Assembly (NCBI RefSeq): GCF_001659685.2
Contig: NZ_LXYE02000039.1
Coordinates: 45,787 to 109,786, forward strand
Length of the DNA stretch: 64,000 nt
DNA from: Labilibacter marinus
Lineage (GTDB): Bacteria > Bacteroidota > Bacteroidia > Bacteroidales > Marinilabiliaceae
Direction: 5' to 3'
Positions 15,814 to 24,980 of the stretch are shown piece by piece; the first letter of the stretch is position 1, and each line of letters starts with the position of its first letter. A program made the translations under genes and the position numbers. Under the pieces are notes generated by a model, which had not been told where the DNA came from, did not search any database, and saw only the letters and a list, made by a program, of their open reading frames with translations.

Positions 15814-16073
15814 AATAAAATTAAATTTTGGTGCCTAAAGATAGCCATTTTTATATGGCATATCAACTATTTTCAATTCTAAGTAATACTTTCAAATTTT
15901 GAGTGCATAAAAATAGGACTTTATTATAAATATCACATTTATTTGTTTCTTTTTTTAAGCATAAAAAACGATTTTATTTGTAAATGTGCTGGTTAATTAG
16001 TGGTTAGCTATTAAATTGGAGTGCATGAAGTATGAAAATGTTATAATAAAGTATGAGGAATGCAAAAATATAC

Positions 16074-16081
16074 TATATTTG
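16074..16081 (+). promoter_or_regulatory. -7 promoter element of tRNA-Ala
   Basis: TATATTTG matches TAnnTTTG exactly, 13 nt before the mature tRNA 5' end. No clear -33 TTTG. Confidence 0.6.
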
Positions 16082-16094
16082 CATCGCTAAAAAT

Positions 16095-16168
16095 GGGGGA
16101 TTAGCTCAGTTGGCTAGAGCGTTTGACTGGCAGTCAAGAGGTCATCGGTTCGATTCCGATATTCTCCA
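16095..16168 (+). tRNA. tRNA-Ala(GGC)
   Basis: A full cloverleaf can be drawn: acceptor GGGGGAT with ATTCTCC, D stem GCTC with GAGC, anticodon stem TTTGA with TCAAG around CTGGCAG (anticodon GGC, reading GCC/GCU), T arm with GGTTCGATTCC, discriminator A. The acceptor contains a G3-U70 wobble pair, the identity element of alanine tRNAs. The CCA end is not encoded. A promoter box and a terminator bracket it. Confidence 0.95.
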
Positions 16169-16182
16169 CATTGAAGATTAAG

Positions 16183-16215
16183 GCGTTCGGGAGCTTCCAT
16201 CCTGGGCGCTTTTTT
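16183..16215 (+). terminator. Terminator of tRNA-Ala
   Basis: GCGTTCGGGA and TCCTGGGCGC form a 10-bp stem with three G-U pairs around a 7-nt loop, then TTTTTT. Confidence 0.75.
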
Positions 16216-16216
16216 G

Positions 16217-16912
16217 TTACCGCAAACTTTCCACTTGATGAGCGACTAAATTAAATTGTACAGGATTATTTATTAGATGCTGAATTTCTGATTTAGTGCT
16301 GCTTTCGTTTAACCAAATACTCTCAAGTTCTTTATTTAAAATGAGTGGGGTTCTAGATTCTTTTTTTTTGGGGTTATTGTGAATTTCTTTCACCAGCCCT
16401 TCTGCTGTAGTTGTAACTATGCTAAGTGTATGATGAATATGTAGATTTACTGTTTGGCATTTATCCCAAATTCCAGCAAATACCATTGGAGATAAATCTT
16501 CATTCTCAATTAAGTAGGGATAAGCTTTGCCATTCATATGTTTATAATCGTAAAACCCATCAACCATAACAATGCATCTTTGGAGGTTTGCAGCTCTTTT
16601 AAAAGATGGTTTTTCAAAAATCGTTTCACCTCTGGCATTTAAGGTTTTATTACTAATATCTTTTGCTTTTTGGTCATCTTTTATCCAGTGGGGTATAAGT
16701 CCCCAATTCACTAGTTCAGGAACCAATGGTGATTGACTTTTAAAAACCAATAACGGAGGATGAGTAAATCCGGATGCTATGTTTTGTTCGCTCATACCTT
16801 TCGTCAACTCATCTAATTGAGATTCAATTTGCGCGATTTCTTCAGGATTATCCCCTCTACGTTTAGCGTATTTTAGTTTTTTTTGAGTTATATATTTAAC
16901 GGTAAAACACAT
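16217..16912 (-). CDS. SRAP-family (YedK/HMCES) abasic-site protein
   Basis: 231 residues beginning MCFTVKY; after Met removal the catalytic Cys2 becomes N-terminal, as in YedK/HMCES, which forms a thiazolidine crosslink with abasic sites in single-stranded DNA. Other family pieces: NWGLIPHW (69-76), LNARGETIFEKPSFK (91-105), CIVMVDGFYDYK (113-124) and the C-terminal IHNNP...RTPLIL. In most relatives the VDGFY motif is followed by Glu (GFYEW); here the residue is Asp122, a conservative but unusual change at the active-site acid. A 30-residue basic/acidic helical insertion follows the N terminus (about 10-45). Stand-alone gene. Confidence 0.88.
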   Translation of the reverse strand: MCFTVKYITQKKLKYAKRRGDNPEEIAQIESQLDELTKGMSEQNIASGFTHPPLLVFKSQSPLVPELVNWGLIPHWIKDDQKAKDISNKTLNARGETIFEKPSFKRAANLQRCIVMVDGFYDYKHMNGKAYPYLIENEDLSPMVFAGIWDKCQTVNLHIHHTLSIVTTTAEGLVKEIHNNPKKKESRTPLILNKELESIWLNESSTKSEIQHLINNPVQFNLVAHQVESLR

Positions 16913-17060
16913 AATACTTCAGTTTTTGTTAAGGTAGTACGTTTCTTTTAAATTTTAAATGAGGAATGAAAATATCATATCTAAATTATGCAATTATCTT
17001 TTTAAATATCTTACAAAGAACAAAAAAGGTTAAAATGACGTTTTCAAATAGACTTTTTTA

Positions 17061-17068
17061 TAATTTTG
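17061..17068 (+). promoter_or_regulatory. -7 promoter element just before gene at 17073
   Basis: TAATTTTG matches TAnnTTTG and ends 4 nt before the ATG, which would place the transcription start at or next to the start codon (leaderless mRNA). Confidence 0.4.
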
Positions 17069-17072
17069 TAGC

Positions 17073-17456
17073 ATGATTTATATTGTAGTACTTATTATTG
17101 TGGCGTTGGTTGTGGCTTGGTTTGTTTCGCGAAGTAAGGGCAATGAGGAGAGCGAAGAAACTAATGAAGTTGCTGACGATTGCTGTGGCGCTCATGAAGT
17201 GTGCGAATCGGATAGTTTATTGAGTGCAGATGAAAACTTCGATTATTATAATGATGAGGAATTAGACCAATATAAAGGTGTTGCTGCAAATGCGTACTCC
17301 GATGCAGCCATTGAAGAATTTAGGGATGTATTGTATACTTTAAAGGAACGAGAAGTAGCTGCTTGGATGAAGAGCATGCAGTTAAGGCAAATAGACTTAC
17401 CTTTTATTGTGCGTGAAGAAGCATTGATGATTGTTGAAGAACGAAGAGCCAGTTAA
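17073..17456 (+). CDS. Small membrane-anchored conserved hypothetical protein
   Basis: 127 residues: an N-terminal transmembrane helix (IYIVVLIIVALVVAWFV, about 2-18), a short acidic linker, a cysteine cluster DCCGAHEVC (about 36-44) and a helical C-terminal domain (ELDQYKGVAANAYSDAAIEEFRDVLYTL). The CCGAHEVC cluster suggests metal binding. I remember this architecture from other Bacteroidota but know of no assigned function. The TraB/GumN gene follows 61 nt later. Confidence 0.75.
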   Translation: MIYIVVLIIVALVVAWFVSRSKGNEESEETNEVADDCCGAHEVCESDSLLSADENFDYYNDEELDQYKGVAANAYSDAAIEEFRDVLYTLKEREVAAWMKSMQLRQIDLPFIVREEALMIVEERRAS

Positions 17457-17517
17457 GTAATCCCGTATTTATTATTTTACTTACATTTGAGCAGTATTAA
17501 TTTTAAAACCTACTCAA

Positions 17518-18372
17518 ATGAAGAGTTTATTTCTTACCCTGACGTTAAGTCTATTTATTTTTATTGGAAGTTTCGCGCAAGAGTCTTCTTTACTTTGGAA
17601 AGTAACAGGTAATGGCTTATCTAAGCCATCTTACATTTACGGAACCATACACCTTATCTGTTCTCAGGATTATTCAATGGATGAGGTTGTGAAAACTAGT
17701 TTTAGTGAAACTGAACAACTATTTCTAGAGTTAGATTTTGATGATCCTGAAATGATGCAAAACATGATGGCATTATCTGTTATGACGGATGGTAAAACAG
17801 CCAAGGATTATCTTACGGATGAAGAATATACTTTACTCGATAATAAGTTTAAATCTACTTTAGGAGCTGGAATGGCTCAATTACAGACCTTAAAGCCGCT
17901 TATGCTTTTATCTATGAGTTATATGAGCATTCTTAAATGTCAGCCAATGTCTTTTGAAACAGTTTTTGTAGGAATGGCTAAAGAAGAAAATAAAGAAGTA
18001 TTGGGCTTAGAAACAGTAGAATATCAGTTTAGTGTTTTTGAAGAAATTCCTGCAGCAGAGCAATTTAAGATGATAGCAAGTATATTAAATGATGAAAGTG
18101 CTGCATTGGAAGAATTTGATGCATTGGTAAAAATGTACAATAGTCAAGATATTATAGGTCTATTAGAGCTTATGGATGATAGCGAGTGGAATATGAAAAA
18201 ATATGAAGATGCTTTGATTAATAATAGAAATATTGAATGGGCTAAGAAGTTTGCCACGATTGCAGAGGCGAAATCTACTTTTTTTGCAGTGGGTGCAGGA
18301 CATTTAGCAGGAAATAAAGGATGGTTAGCTTTATTAAAAGAAAAAGGTTACAAAGTAGAAGCAGTCAAATAG
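17518..18372 (+). CDS. TraB/GumN family protein
   Basis: 284 residues with a signal peptide (MKSLFLTLTLSLFIFIGSFA). The TraB/GumN (ChaN-like, Tiki-like) fold is marked by SYIYGTIHLI (GxxH, about 38-47), two conserved glutamates in the first half, and the closing VGAGHLAGNKGW (GxxH-like, about 259-270). These motifs form the proposed metalloprotease-like active site. Periplasmic or surface location is inferred from the signal peptide; the substrate is unknown. A perfect hairpin terminator follows. Confidence 0.88.
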   Translation: MKSLFLTLTLSLFIFIGSFAQESSLLWKVTGNGLSKPSYIYGTIHLICSQDYSMDEVVKTSFSETEQLFLELDFDDPEMMQNMMALSVMTDGKTAKDYLTDEEYTLLDNKFKSTLGAGMAQLQTLKPLMLLSMSYMSILKCQPMSFETVFVGMAKEENKEVLGLETVEYQFSVFEEIPAAEQFKMIASILNDESAALEEFDALVKMYNSQDIIGLLELMDDSEWNMKKYEDALINNRNIEWAKKFATIAEAKSTFFAVGAGHLAGNKGWLALLKEKGYKVEAVK

Positions 18373-18389
18373 AAGATATATATCTAACT

Positions 18390-18427
18390 AAAAATGCCAG
18401 ATGAATACGTATTCATCTGGCATTTTT
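18390..18427. terminator. Perfect bidirectional terminator
   Basis: A 38-nt perfect palindrome, arms AAAAATGCCAGATGAATAC; it serves the TraB/GumN gene on + and ilvE on minus. Confidence 0.9.
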
Positions 18428-18445
18428 CATATAGTGTATGACTTA

Positions 18446-19465
18446 TTATCCAATAATAGTTACCCAGTTATGGGTATCCTCTTCGTCGCCATATTGTATT
18501 CCCCTAAGGTGATTGTATAGCTTAGTACTAATAGGACCTGCAACATTTGGGTCACCAAACTTATACGATACATTTTCGTCTACATCATCAATTTGACCTA
18601 TTGGGCTAATTACAGCAGCTGTTCCACAAGCGCCTACTTCATCAAATTCAGATAGTTCCTTCATTTCTACTTGCCTTCTTTCAATTTCTAAGCCCATATC
18701 CTGAGCTAATTGAATAAGACTCATGTTAGTAATACTCGGAAGTATCGAAGAAGATAAAGGAGTAACATACTTATTTCCTTTAATAGCGAAGAAGTTGGCA
18801 GGGCCAGCCTCATCGATATATTTTTTTTCTTTACTATCTAAATATAAAACAGAAGAGTAGCCTCCTTCGTGCGCAATCTGACCAGCTTTCATACTAGCAG
18901 CATAGTTGCCGCCAACTTTTAAATGGCCAGTACCCTGCGGTGCAGCTCTATCGTATTTTCTGCTTATCATTTGCTTAGTAGGTTTAAAACCTTCTTTAAA
19001 ATAAGGTCCTACAGGAGTTACAAAAACAATAAATGTATATTCTTCCGCAGGTGATACGCCTACTTTAGGCCCAGACCCTATTAGCAAAGGTCGTATATAT
19101 AAAGCAGCTCCAGATTCGTATGGAGGTACATAATCCATATTGAGTTCCACAGCACGGATTACGGCTTTAGTAAACAGTTCGGTTGGTACCTGTTGCATTA
19201 AAATACCGTCTGCCGAATTTTGTAAGCGTTTTGCATTTTCTTCCATACGGAAAACACGAACTTTACCGTCTTTACCTTTAAATGCCTTTAACCCTTCAAA
19301 AGCTTGCTGACCATAGTGAACGCATGTAGCGGCCATATGAATTGTAAGCGCTTCAGAAGTAGATTCTTCTAATTCGCTCCATTGACCATCTTTATAATAA
19401 CTTCGCAGGTTATAATCCGCCTTGATATAACTAAACGATAAGTTTGCCCAGTCGATTTTGCTCAT
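18446..19465 (-). CDS. ilvE: Branched-chain amino acid aminotransferase
   Basis: 339 residues, class IV PLP aminotransferase of the longer (eukaryote-like, BCAT) form. Motifs: CVHYGQQAFEGLKAF (48-62), YIRPLLIGSG (133-142), the PLP lysine in HLKVGGNYAAS (K183), EAGPANFF and the C-terminal GTAAVISPIG. It catalyses the last step of Leu/Ile/Val synthesis and their first degradation step. Monocistronic; shares the palindromic terminator with the convergent gene. Confidence 0.94.
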   Translation of the reverse strand: MSKIDWANLSFSYIKADYNLRSYYKDGQWSELEESTSEALTIHMAATCVHYGQQAFEGLKAFKGKDGKVRVFRMEENAKRLQNSADGILMQQVPTELFTKAVIRAVELNMDYVPPYESGAALYIRPLLIGSGPKVGVSPAEEYTFIVFVTPVGPYFKEGFKPTKQMISRKYDRAAPQGTGHLKVGGNYAASMKAGQIAHEGGYSSVLYLDSKEKKYIDEAGPANFFAIKGNKYVTPLSSSILPSITNMSLIQLAQDMGLEIERRQVEMKELSEFDEVGACGTAAVISPIGQIDDVDENVSYKFGDPNVAGPISTKLYNHLRGIQYGDEEDTHNWVTIIG

Positions 19466-19708
19466 GGAAAAGTGATTAAAAAATGAACTATTATTTATTT
19501 TACCGACATAAAACTATAACAATAAAATGAATAATCACATGATAGATAGCAACATTAGCGTGCTACGGTCATACTTTTACGTATGTAATAGGCAGATTAG
19601 TAGTTGTATATAATAAAATAGGAGAAATAATTAATATAAAGAATAATTTGCCATACTTCCCTAGGTATAGCCAAATCTCGGCAATAAAAGATCAAGAAAA
19701 TAATATTG
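19466..19708. other. Intergenic region, nothing recognised
   Basis: AT-rich, no open frame of note, no clear hairpin terminator for the histidine kinase gene that ends at 19709. Confidence 0.4.
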
Positions 19709-22700
19709 TTAAATCCACTTATCTATTAGCCTAGCCAAATCATCTAGCTTAACAGGTTTACCAATATAATCATTCATCCCAGCCTCAATACACACTTCTC
19801 TATCTCCTTTCATAGCATTTGCCGTCATGGCAATAATTGGAGTTTTTATATTTTTATCTCTTAGTGCTTGAGTCGCATCTAAACCATTCATAATAGGCAT
19901 CTGTACGTCCATTAAAACTAAATCGAAGCTATAATCGCCACCAGTAATCATTTCAACAGCCTCTTTTCCGTTGTTAGCAATGGCCGTTTTTAAGCCGATT
20001 TTATCTAACATTTTTTCGGCAATTTTCTGGTTAATTATATTATCCTCAACCAATAAAATAATTTTATTTTTTATTCTTTCTTCAAATGAAATCTGTTTTC
20101 TTGCACCTTCACTTGTGTTTGCCTCATCGGAGAAAAACATGGCATCTATGGTAGAAAATAGCTGTGTATGCTTAATTGGTTTATGAATTACCTGATCAAT
20201 GCCTTTGAAGTTATAGTCGTTTGACCACCTTGAGTCCGAAGTAAAGAGTATGATTTTTACCTTAGGAATGCTGTTTTTAATAGTATCAATAAAGCTCTCG
20301 TCAACTTTACTAAAAACATGAGAGTCGATAATCACCAATTGAAAATCTTTTTCTTTATCGATGATGTCTAAAGCCGATTTTTCATCTAAACAACTCTTGG
20401 AGATAATACCCCAGTTATTTAATGTTTTCTTTAATAAGAGAACATTGGTTTTATGATTGTCAACAACCAGTGTTTTAATATCCTTAAACTTTTCTCCTTG
20501 AAGCTCTTCCGGTGCTTGGTTTTTATCTATTTTAAACGGCAACACAAAATGGAATATCGAACCAGGGTTATCTTTACTCCAAGCAAAATTCGGATTTGGA
20601 CTTTCTACCCAAATTTTACCACCCATCAATTCAATAAGCATTTTTGAAATACTTGTTCCTAAACCAGTGCCACCAAACTTGCGGGTAGTTGATCCATCGG
20701 CTTGAGTAAACGATTCAAATATCTTTTCTAATTTATCCTTAGGGATACCAATTCCAGAGTCCTCAACCATAAAGTGTAAGGACATTTGCGAACCGATTTG
20801 TTTACTTACCTCTACTTTAAGAACAACTTCTCCTTCAGTGGTAAATTTAACGGCGTTACCCAATAAATTAACCAAAACCTGAATGAGTCGACTTTCGTCA
20901 CCAATTAAAATACTTGGAATAGTCTGCTCAATACTGCTGATAAGCTCAATACCTTTTTCGTTGGTTTTAAACGACATCTGATCAATTAAATAATCAATGG
21001 TTGATCGAACATTAAAAGGGTAAGGCTCAATTTTCATTTTTCCTGCTTCAATTTTTGAGAAGTCAAGGATGTCATTGATAATATTTAAAAGATTCTCACA
21101 CGAACGACTAATGATAGATACAACATTGTCCTGTTCTTTAGTCATTTTAGTGTTGCTAAGTAACTCTGTAGCTCCAATAATACCGTTCATAGGAGTACGA
21201 ATTTCATGACTCATATTGGCTAAGAACTCGGATTTAGCTTTATTCGATTCCGCTTCTTTTTTCTGAACTTCTTTTTGGGCACTGATATCCATAAATGCCT
21301 CCAAGTATACATTTTCATGATTCAGACGAATAGGAATAATATTTTTAAGAATAGAACGAGAAATGTTGTTTTGCTTAACTTCCAAACGTTCTTCAAGCAT
21401 AGATACCACAATGCGTGTGGTAGGGTCAGAAATATGCTCTTCCTTTTGGGTGAGAAACACTTCTCCATACTCAAGACCTTTCATCGATTCAATAACCTCA
21501 TCTTGGTTATTGTAACCCATTATTTTGGCAGCGGTATCATTGGCTTGAATAATTCCTTTTTTACTATTTACGATTAGGATTCCAACGGGTAGATTCTCAA
21601 TAATCGTCTTCATCGAATCAATAGATTCTTCTAAGGATAGTGTAAGAATTCGTTTTTCAGTAATATCTTCCTTTATGGCAATAAAGCTTGAAATAGTATT
21701 CTGCTTGCTTAATACAGGTGCCATTAATACCTTTTCCCAATATACTTCGCCATTCTTTTTACGATTATTGACTTCTCCTGTCCAAATGCGCCCCTCTTGA
21801 ATAGTTTCCCAGAATGCAGGGTCGGTTTCTTCACTATTATTATGAAAGAAGTCAATGTTATTTTTAATAACTTCTTCTTTATCGTAACCTGTAATTTTTT
21901 CAAAGCCTTTGTTTACGTACTCAACGTTACCCTTTGTGTCGGTAATCATAATTGAAATAGGGCTTTGCTCAACAGCTTGTAATAACTTACCGTTGTTTTC
22001 TTCTGCTTTTTTACGATTTAGAATTACGTTTTTAATTTGTAGAATTAAATAGTACGTAATCACACCTGCAATTAAAGTAAAGATAAAGAGGCTTAGGTAT
22101 TTGTAATTGTTGTATTTGTTAATAATACGAATGCTGGCGTTGTTGAGCTTAACAACATTCTTATTAATGTCGTACGAAATTTTATTTTCGATTTCGTTAA
22201 TACGAGAAAAAAGACTTTCAGACTGCTTTAGGTAGTAGGCTACTTTTTGCTTGTATTCGTCGTTATCGTTTTCTTCATTTTCAATATTAGGAGCAATGAT
22301 AGAATAAATTTTAGTCGCTAGCGTACTAATGTCATTCACCTTTGGTGAAAGCTCTCGAATTTCAGGAATGGTACCTGTATATTTATCAATTTCGTGAATT
22401 ACTACCTCAGTAACTAATTCCTGATCTTGCAAGTTTACAGGCTTAACTTCATTTAAAGTGCCTCCTCTATCTAAAATTTCAACAATGTTTAAACATTCAG
22501 TAACAATGTTGTTAATACTGTTTTTTGTATTGGTTAACTGTTGAGGGTGATCGATATTAGAAAAGTCTTTAAATAGTAAGTTTAGCTTTAAGATATTCTT
22601 CTGAAGCACTTTATCTATTTTTTGCTTCTGCTCTTGATTGTGTATAATCTTTTGATATCGAACAATATAAGTTCTGTCAAAGTAATTCTCGATTACTAAG

Positions 22701-22807
22701 ATAGTAGCAATGGTAAGTAAAAATATTGCAAGTAATAAATATAGTTTTGCAATGATAGGCTCTCCCATTTGAAGTAACCCTTTTTGCGACTTAGAAGCTT
22801 TTACCAC
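19709..22807 (-). CDS. Hybrid sensor histidine kinase with two PAS domains
   Basis: 1032 residues. A transmembrane helix at about 19-38 and another at about 240-262 enclose a helical periplasmic sensor domain of about 200 residues. They are followed by PAS (VEYVNKGFEKITGYDKEEV), a second PAS (IIQANDTAAKIMGYNNQDEV), HisKA with the phospho-His in NMSHEIRTPMNG, HATPase (NLLGNAVKF, DSGIGIPKD, GGTGLGTSIS), a degenerate receiver (LVVDNHKTN, Asp replaced by a DSHVF-type segment) and an intact C-terminal receiver (LLVEDN, phospho-Asp in LMDVQMP). The GTG start at 22807 is 38 nt after the solute-binding lipoprotein gene; ATG 22768 is an alternative. The neighbouring binding protein may present its ligand (inference). 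Confidence 0.92.
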   Translation of the reverse strand: MVKASKSQKGLLQMGEPIIAKLYLLLAIFLLTIATILVIENYFDRTYIVRYQKIIHNQEQKQKIDKVLQKNILKLNLLFKDFSNIDHPQQLTNTKNSINNIVTECLNIVEILDRGGTLNEVKPVNLQDQELVTEVVIHEIDKYTGTIPEIRELSPKVNDISTLATKIYSIIAPNIENEENDNDEYKQKVAYYLKQSESLFSRINEIENKISYDINKNVVKLNNASIRIINKYNNYKYLSLFIFTLIAGVITYYLILQIKNVILNRKKAEENNGKLLQAVEQSPISIMITDTKGNVEYVNKGFEKITGYDKEEVIKNNIDFFHNNSEETDPAFWETIQEGRIWTGEVNNRKKNGEVYWEKVLMAPVLSKQNTISSFIAIKEDITEKRILTLSLEESIDSMKTIIENLPVGILIVNSKKGIIQANDTAAKIMGYNNQDEVIESMKGLEYGEVFLTQKEEHISDPTTRIVVSMLEERLEVKQNNISRSILKNIIPIRLNHENVYLEAFMDISAQKEVQKKEAESNKAKSEFLANMSHEIRTPMNGIIGATELLSNTKMTKEQDNVVSIISRSCENLLNIINDILDFSKIEAGKMKIEPYPFNVRSTIDYLIDQMSFKTNEKGIELISSIEQTIPSILIGDESRLIQVLVNLLGNAVKFTTEGEVVLKVEVSKQIGSQMSLHFMVEDSGIGIPKDKLEKIFESFTQADGSTTRKFGGTGLGTSISKMLIELMGGKIWVESPNPNFAWSKDNPGSIFHFVLPFKIDKNQAPEELQGEKFKDIKTLVVDNHKTNVLLLKKTLNNWGIISKSCLDEKSALDIIDKEKDFQLVIIDSHVFSKVDESFIDTIKNSIPKVKIILFTSDSRWSNDYNFKGIDQVIHKPIKHTQLFSTIDAMFFSDEANTSEGARKQISFEERIKNKIILLVEDNIINQKIAEKMLDKIGLKTAIANNGKEAVEMITGGDYSFDLVLMDVQMPIMNGLDATQALRDKNIKTPIIAMTANAMKGDREVCIEAGMNDYIGKPVKLDDLARLIDKWI

Positions 22808-22845
22808 AGAAATAATTTTCTAATTATTTAATTCAGGGTATAAAT

Positions 22846-23649
22846 TTAAAAAATTAATGTTTTCCTCCTATTAAATCCATACTTTCTAAATACAGAAATT
22901 CCTTCTTCGCTAGTTGCAAAGTCTAAAAAACTTTGCGCTAATTCAGGATTTTTACTTGTAGAAAGTATTCCCGCGTAAATTTCGGAGGGCGCTTGTTGGA
23001 ATTCGGGTATAGGGAAAATATCTACAAGCTCACGATTTCCGTTATTGTAAATATCACTCTCCCAATTAATAATTAATTGCGCTTCTTGGTTTTTAAGACT
23101 TTTAATAAGTCCTCTGCTGTCGGTAGATAAAGCGACTACATTTAGTATTAAGTCACCGTATAGCTCTTTGTTAACTAAGAATTCCCTTGTATCAGAACCG
23201 AGTGTACTTGTTTCTGGGTTGGCAATAATAACGGCGTGCTTTTTATCTATTAAGGTCTTTATATTTCCATCGTAACCAGAAGGATTACCTTTAGGTGCCA
23301 TTACGACCAATGAATTATAACCTATAAATACAGAATCAAGAATATGAGCATTGTTTTTGTTACTTAGTTTCTTAAATCCAACGCTCGAAGCAGGTAAATA
23401 AATATCTCCTTTTTGAGTATATTGAATTAAGCTACTTAAATTCTGAGAACAGTCGTTGTGAAGTTTTACGGTGCACGAGTTTCCTGCTTCAAATTGTTCT
23501 TTGAGTTCCATTAAAGGTCCCAGCATTGCATTTTCGCAATAAATAGTAATTTCCTTTATTGTCTCTTCTTTTACTTGTTCATTTTTTGTTTCGCCCTCAT
23601 TGCAAGCAAATAGAATAAAAATGAATGATATATAAATCAAGTACTTCAC
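22846..23649 (-). CDS. ModA/PstS-like solute-binding lipoprotein
   Basis: About 267 residues from a GTG at 23649, chosen because it puts a lipoprotein signal peptide at the front (VKYLIYISFIFILFAC, lipobox LFAC); a TTG-started form reaches 23709. The mature part is a type-2 periplasmic binding protein fold: EITIYCENAMLGPLMELKEQF, GDIYLPASSVGF, NPETSTLGSDTREFL, and a C-terminal ILSTSKNPELAQSFLDFATS characteristic of molybdate/tungstate-type (ModA/WtpA) proteins. No ABC permease or ATPase is nearby; instead a hybrid histidine kinase follows 38 nt later, so it may be a ligand sensor rather than a transporter part. Confidence 0.82.
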   Translation of the reverse strand: MKYLIYISFIFILFACNEGETKNEQVKEETIKEITIYCENAMLGPLMELKEQFEAGNSCTVKLHNDCSQNLSSLIQYTQKGDIYLPASSVGFKKLSNKNNAHILDSVFIGYNSLVVMAPKGNPSGYDGNIKTLIDKKHAVIIANPETSTLGSDTREFLVNKELYGDLILNVVALSTDSRGLIKSLKNQEAQLIINWESDIYNNGNRELVDIFPIPEFQQAPSEIYAGILSTSKNPELAQSFLDFATSEEGISVFRKYGFNRRKTLIF

Positions 23650-23776
23650 TCGAGTAGATTTTATTATAATAAATTGTATGGCGTGTGATACGTATTTTAC
23701 AAGTAGCAAGTTACGGAGAAACGGTGATTCAGAAAGATTTTTTTGTCTAATAATAATTTGTGTTTGTCAAATATAA

Positions 23777-24853
23777 CTAACGTTTTATGAAGTGCTTCCG
23801 TATCCAGCGCGGAACGAGCGCACCTCCAATGAATAAATATGGATAATAACTAATAGAACGCCAGAGGAATGCGAGTGCTATTCCTGTACCTACAGGGACA
23901 ATGCCTGAAAGAAATTCGTTAAATACATATTCGGCAAATCCACTACCTCCTGGAGTAGGGCTTACAATCATCATAATCCACATTACAAGCTGTTTCCCGA
24001 AAACTAAAGTGTGACCCTCAAAATCTAAATAGTGAAAGCCAAAAAAGGAAATGATAACAGTATTGACTACCCAATATCTACTAATCCAGCTTAAAGAGGT
24101 GGCTGTGAATGCTTTTAACCAGTTTTTTAAACTCCACTGCTTGAACTCCGTAGATGTATGTATTAAGTCAGTACCAGACTCGTTAGCGTTAGGCCGCCAT
24201 TTGCGTATGATAGGAAGTTTAAACACCCAAAGTAATAAAAACTTTAACCCTCTTGGGTTGATAAATAGACCGTAAGAGATGATGAGGGTATATAGAAATT
24301 TCAGTCCATATCCGCTTAAGGCGAAAATTAGAAACTGATTTTTGTACCAAGGAATATCCTCTATTGCATTAACTCCAAAGCTGAAAATATCACTTCGTCC
24401 TATAAAAATAAGTACGGCAGGAAAAGCAATAATAAAGAATAACTCGTCGAGAAAGGAAGTTACCATAACTATGGCCGAGCTTCGTCCTATTTTAATACCC
24501 TCTTTATTTAAGAAGAAAATAGCGACACTAGTACCTCCAATAGCGGATGGTGTAATGGCGGAGGTAAACTCCCATAGCATGATGATAGAAAATGATTTTC
24601 GCCAACTTAATTCATTACCCGAAAGTAATTTGATTCGATACATATAACCAAAATCTCTCACCACCATTAAAACAAAGGACACCCCAAACCAGAAAACTGT
24701 ATTTAAGGTAAACTGCATAGTATCAAAACTGCCTGGTTTATACTCCCGATAAAGCATAAATGCAGAAAACCCTATGCCTATTATAATAGGTAGTATGATT
24801 CGTGATGGACGAATGCTTTTTACAATTTTTCCAGAGTTATCTTGAGATGGCAT
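23777..24853 (-). CDS. Flippase-like membrane protein (LPG synthase TM region / UPF0104)
   Basis: 358 residues, eight or so hydrophobic segments. It matches the lysylphosphatidylglycerol-synthase transmembrane / AglD-like family: MYRIKLLSGNELSWRKSF, SAITPSAIGGTSVAIFFL and MIVSPTPGGSGFAEYVFN, where SPxxGGxG is the family signature. No C-terminal aminoacyltransferase domain, so it is not a full MprF. Lipid-linked substrate translocation is presumed from the family. It lies upstream of the binding protein and kinase on the same strand, with a 127-nt gap. Confidence 0.85.
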   Translation of the reverse strand: MPSQDNSGKIVKSIRPSRIILPIIIGIGFSAFMLYREYKPGSFDTMQFTLNTVFWFGVSFVLMVVRDFGYMYRIKLLSGNELSWRKSFSIIMLWEFTSAITPSAIGGTSVAIFFLNKEGIKIGRSSAIVMVTSFLDELFFIIAFPAVLIFIGRSDIFSFGVNAIEDIPWYKNQFLIFALSGYGLKFLYTLIISYGLFINPRGLKFLLLWVFKLPIIRKWRPNANESGTDLIHTSTEFKQWSLKNWLKAFTATSLSWISRYWVVNTVIISFFGFHYLDFEGHTLVFGKQLVMWIMMIVSPTPGGSGFAEYVFNEFLSGIVPVGTGIALAFLWRSISYYPYLFIGGALVPRWIRKHFIKR

Positions 24854-24980
24854 TTTTTAATGATATACTAATTTATGGTTTTAATCACGTAAAGCAGATT
24901 TTAAATGACAAGTACGACAATACTTATTACAAGCAGCAAAAGATACATTACTTGTATTTATAAGTCAAGAAAATATTAAG

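Noticed and set aside
21275..21577. 100-codon frame opposite the hybrid kinase
   Set aside because: Antisense shadow of the PAS region.
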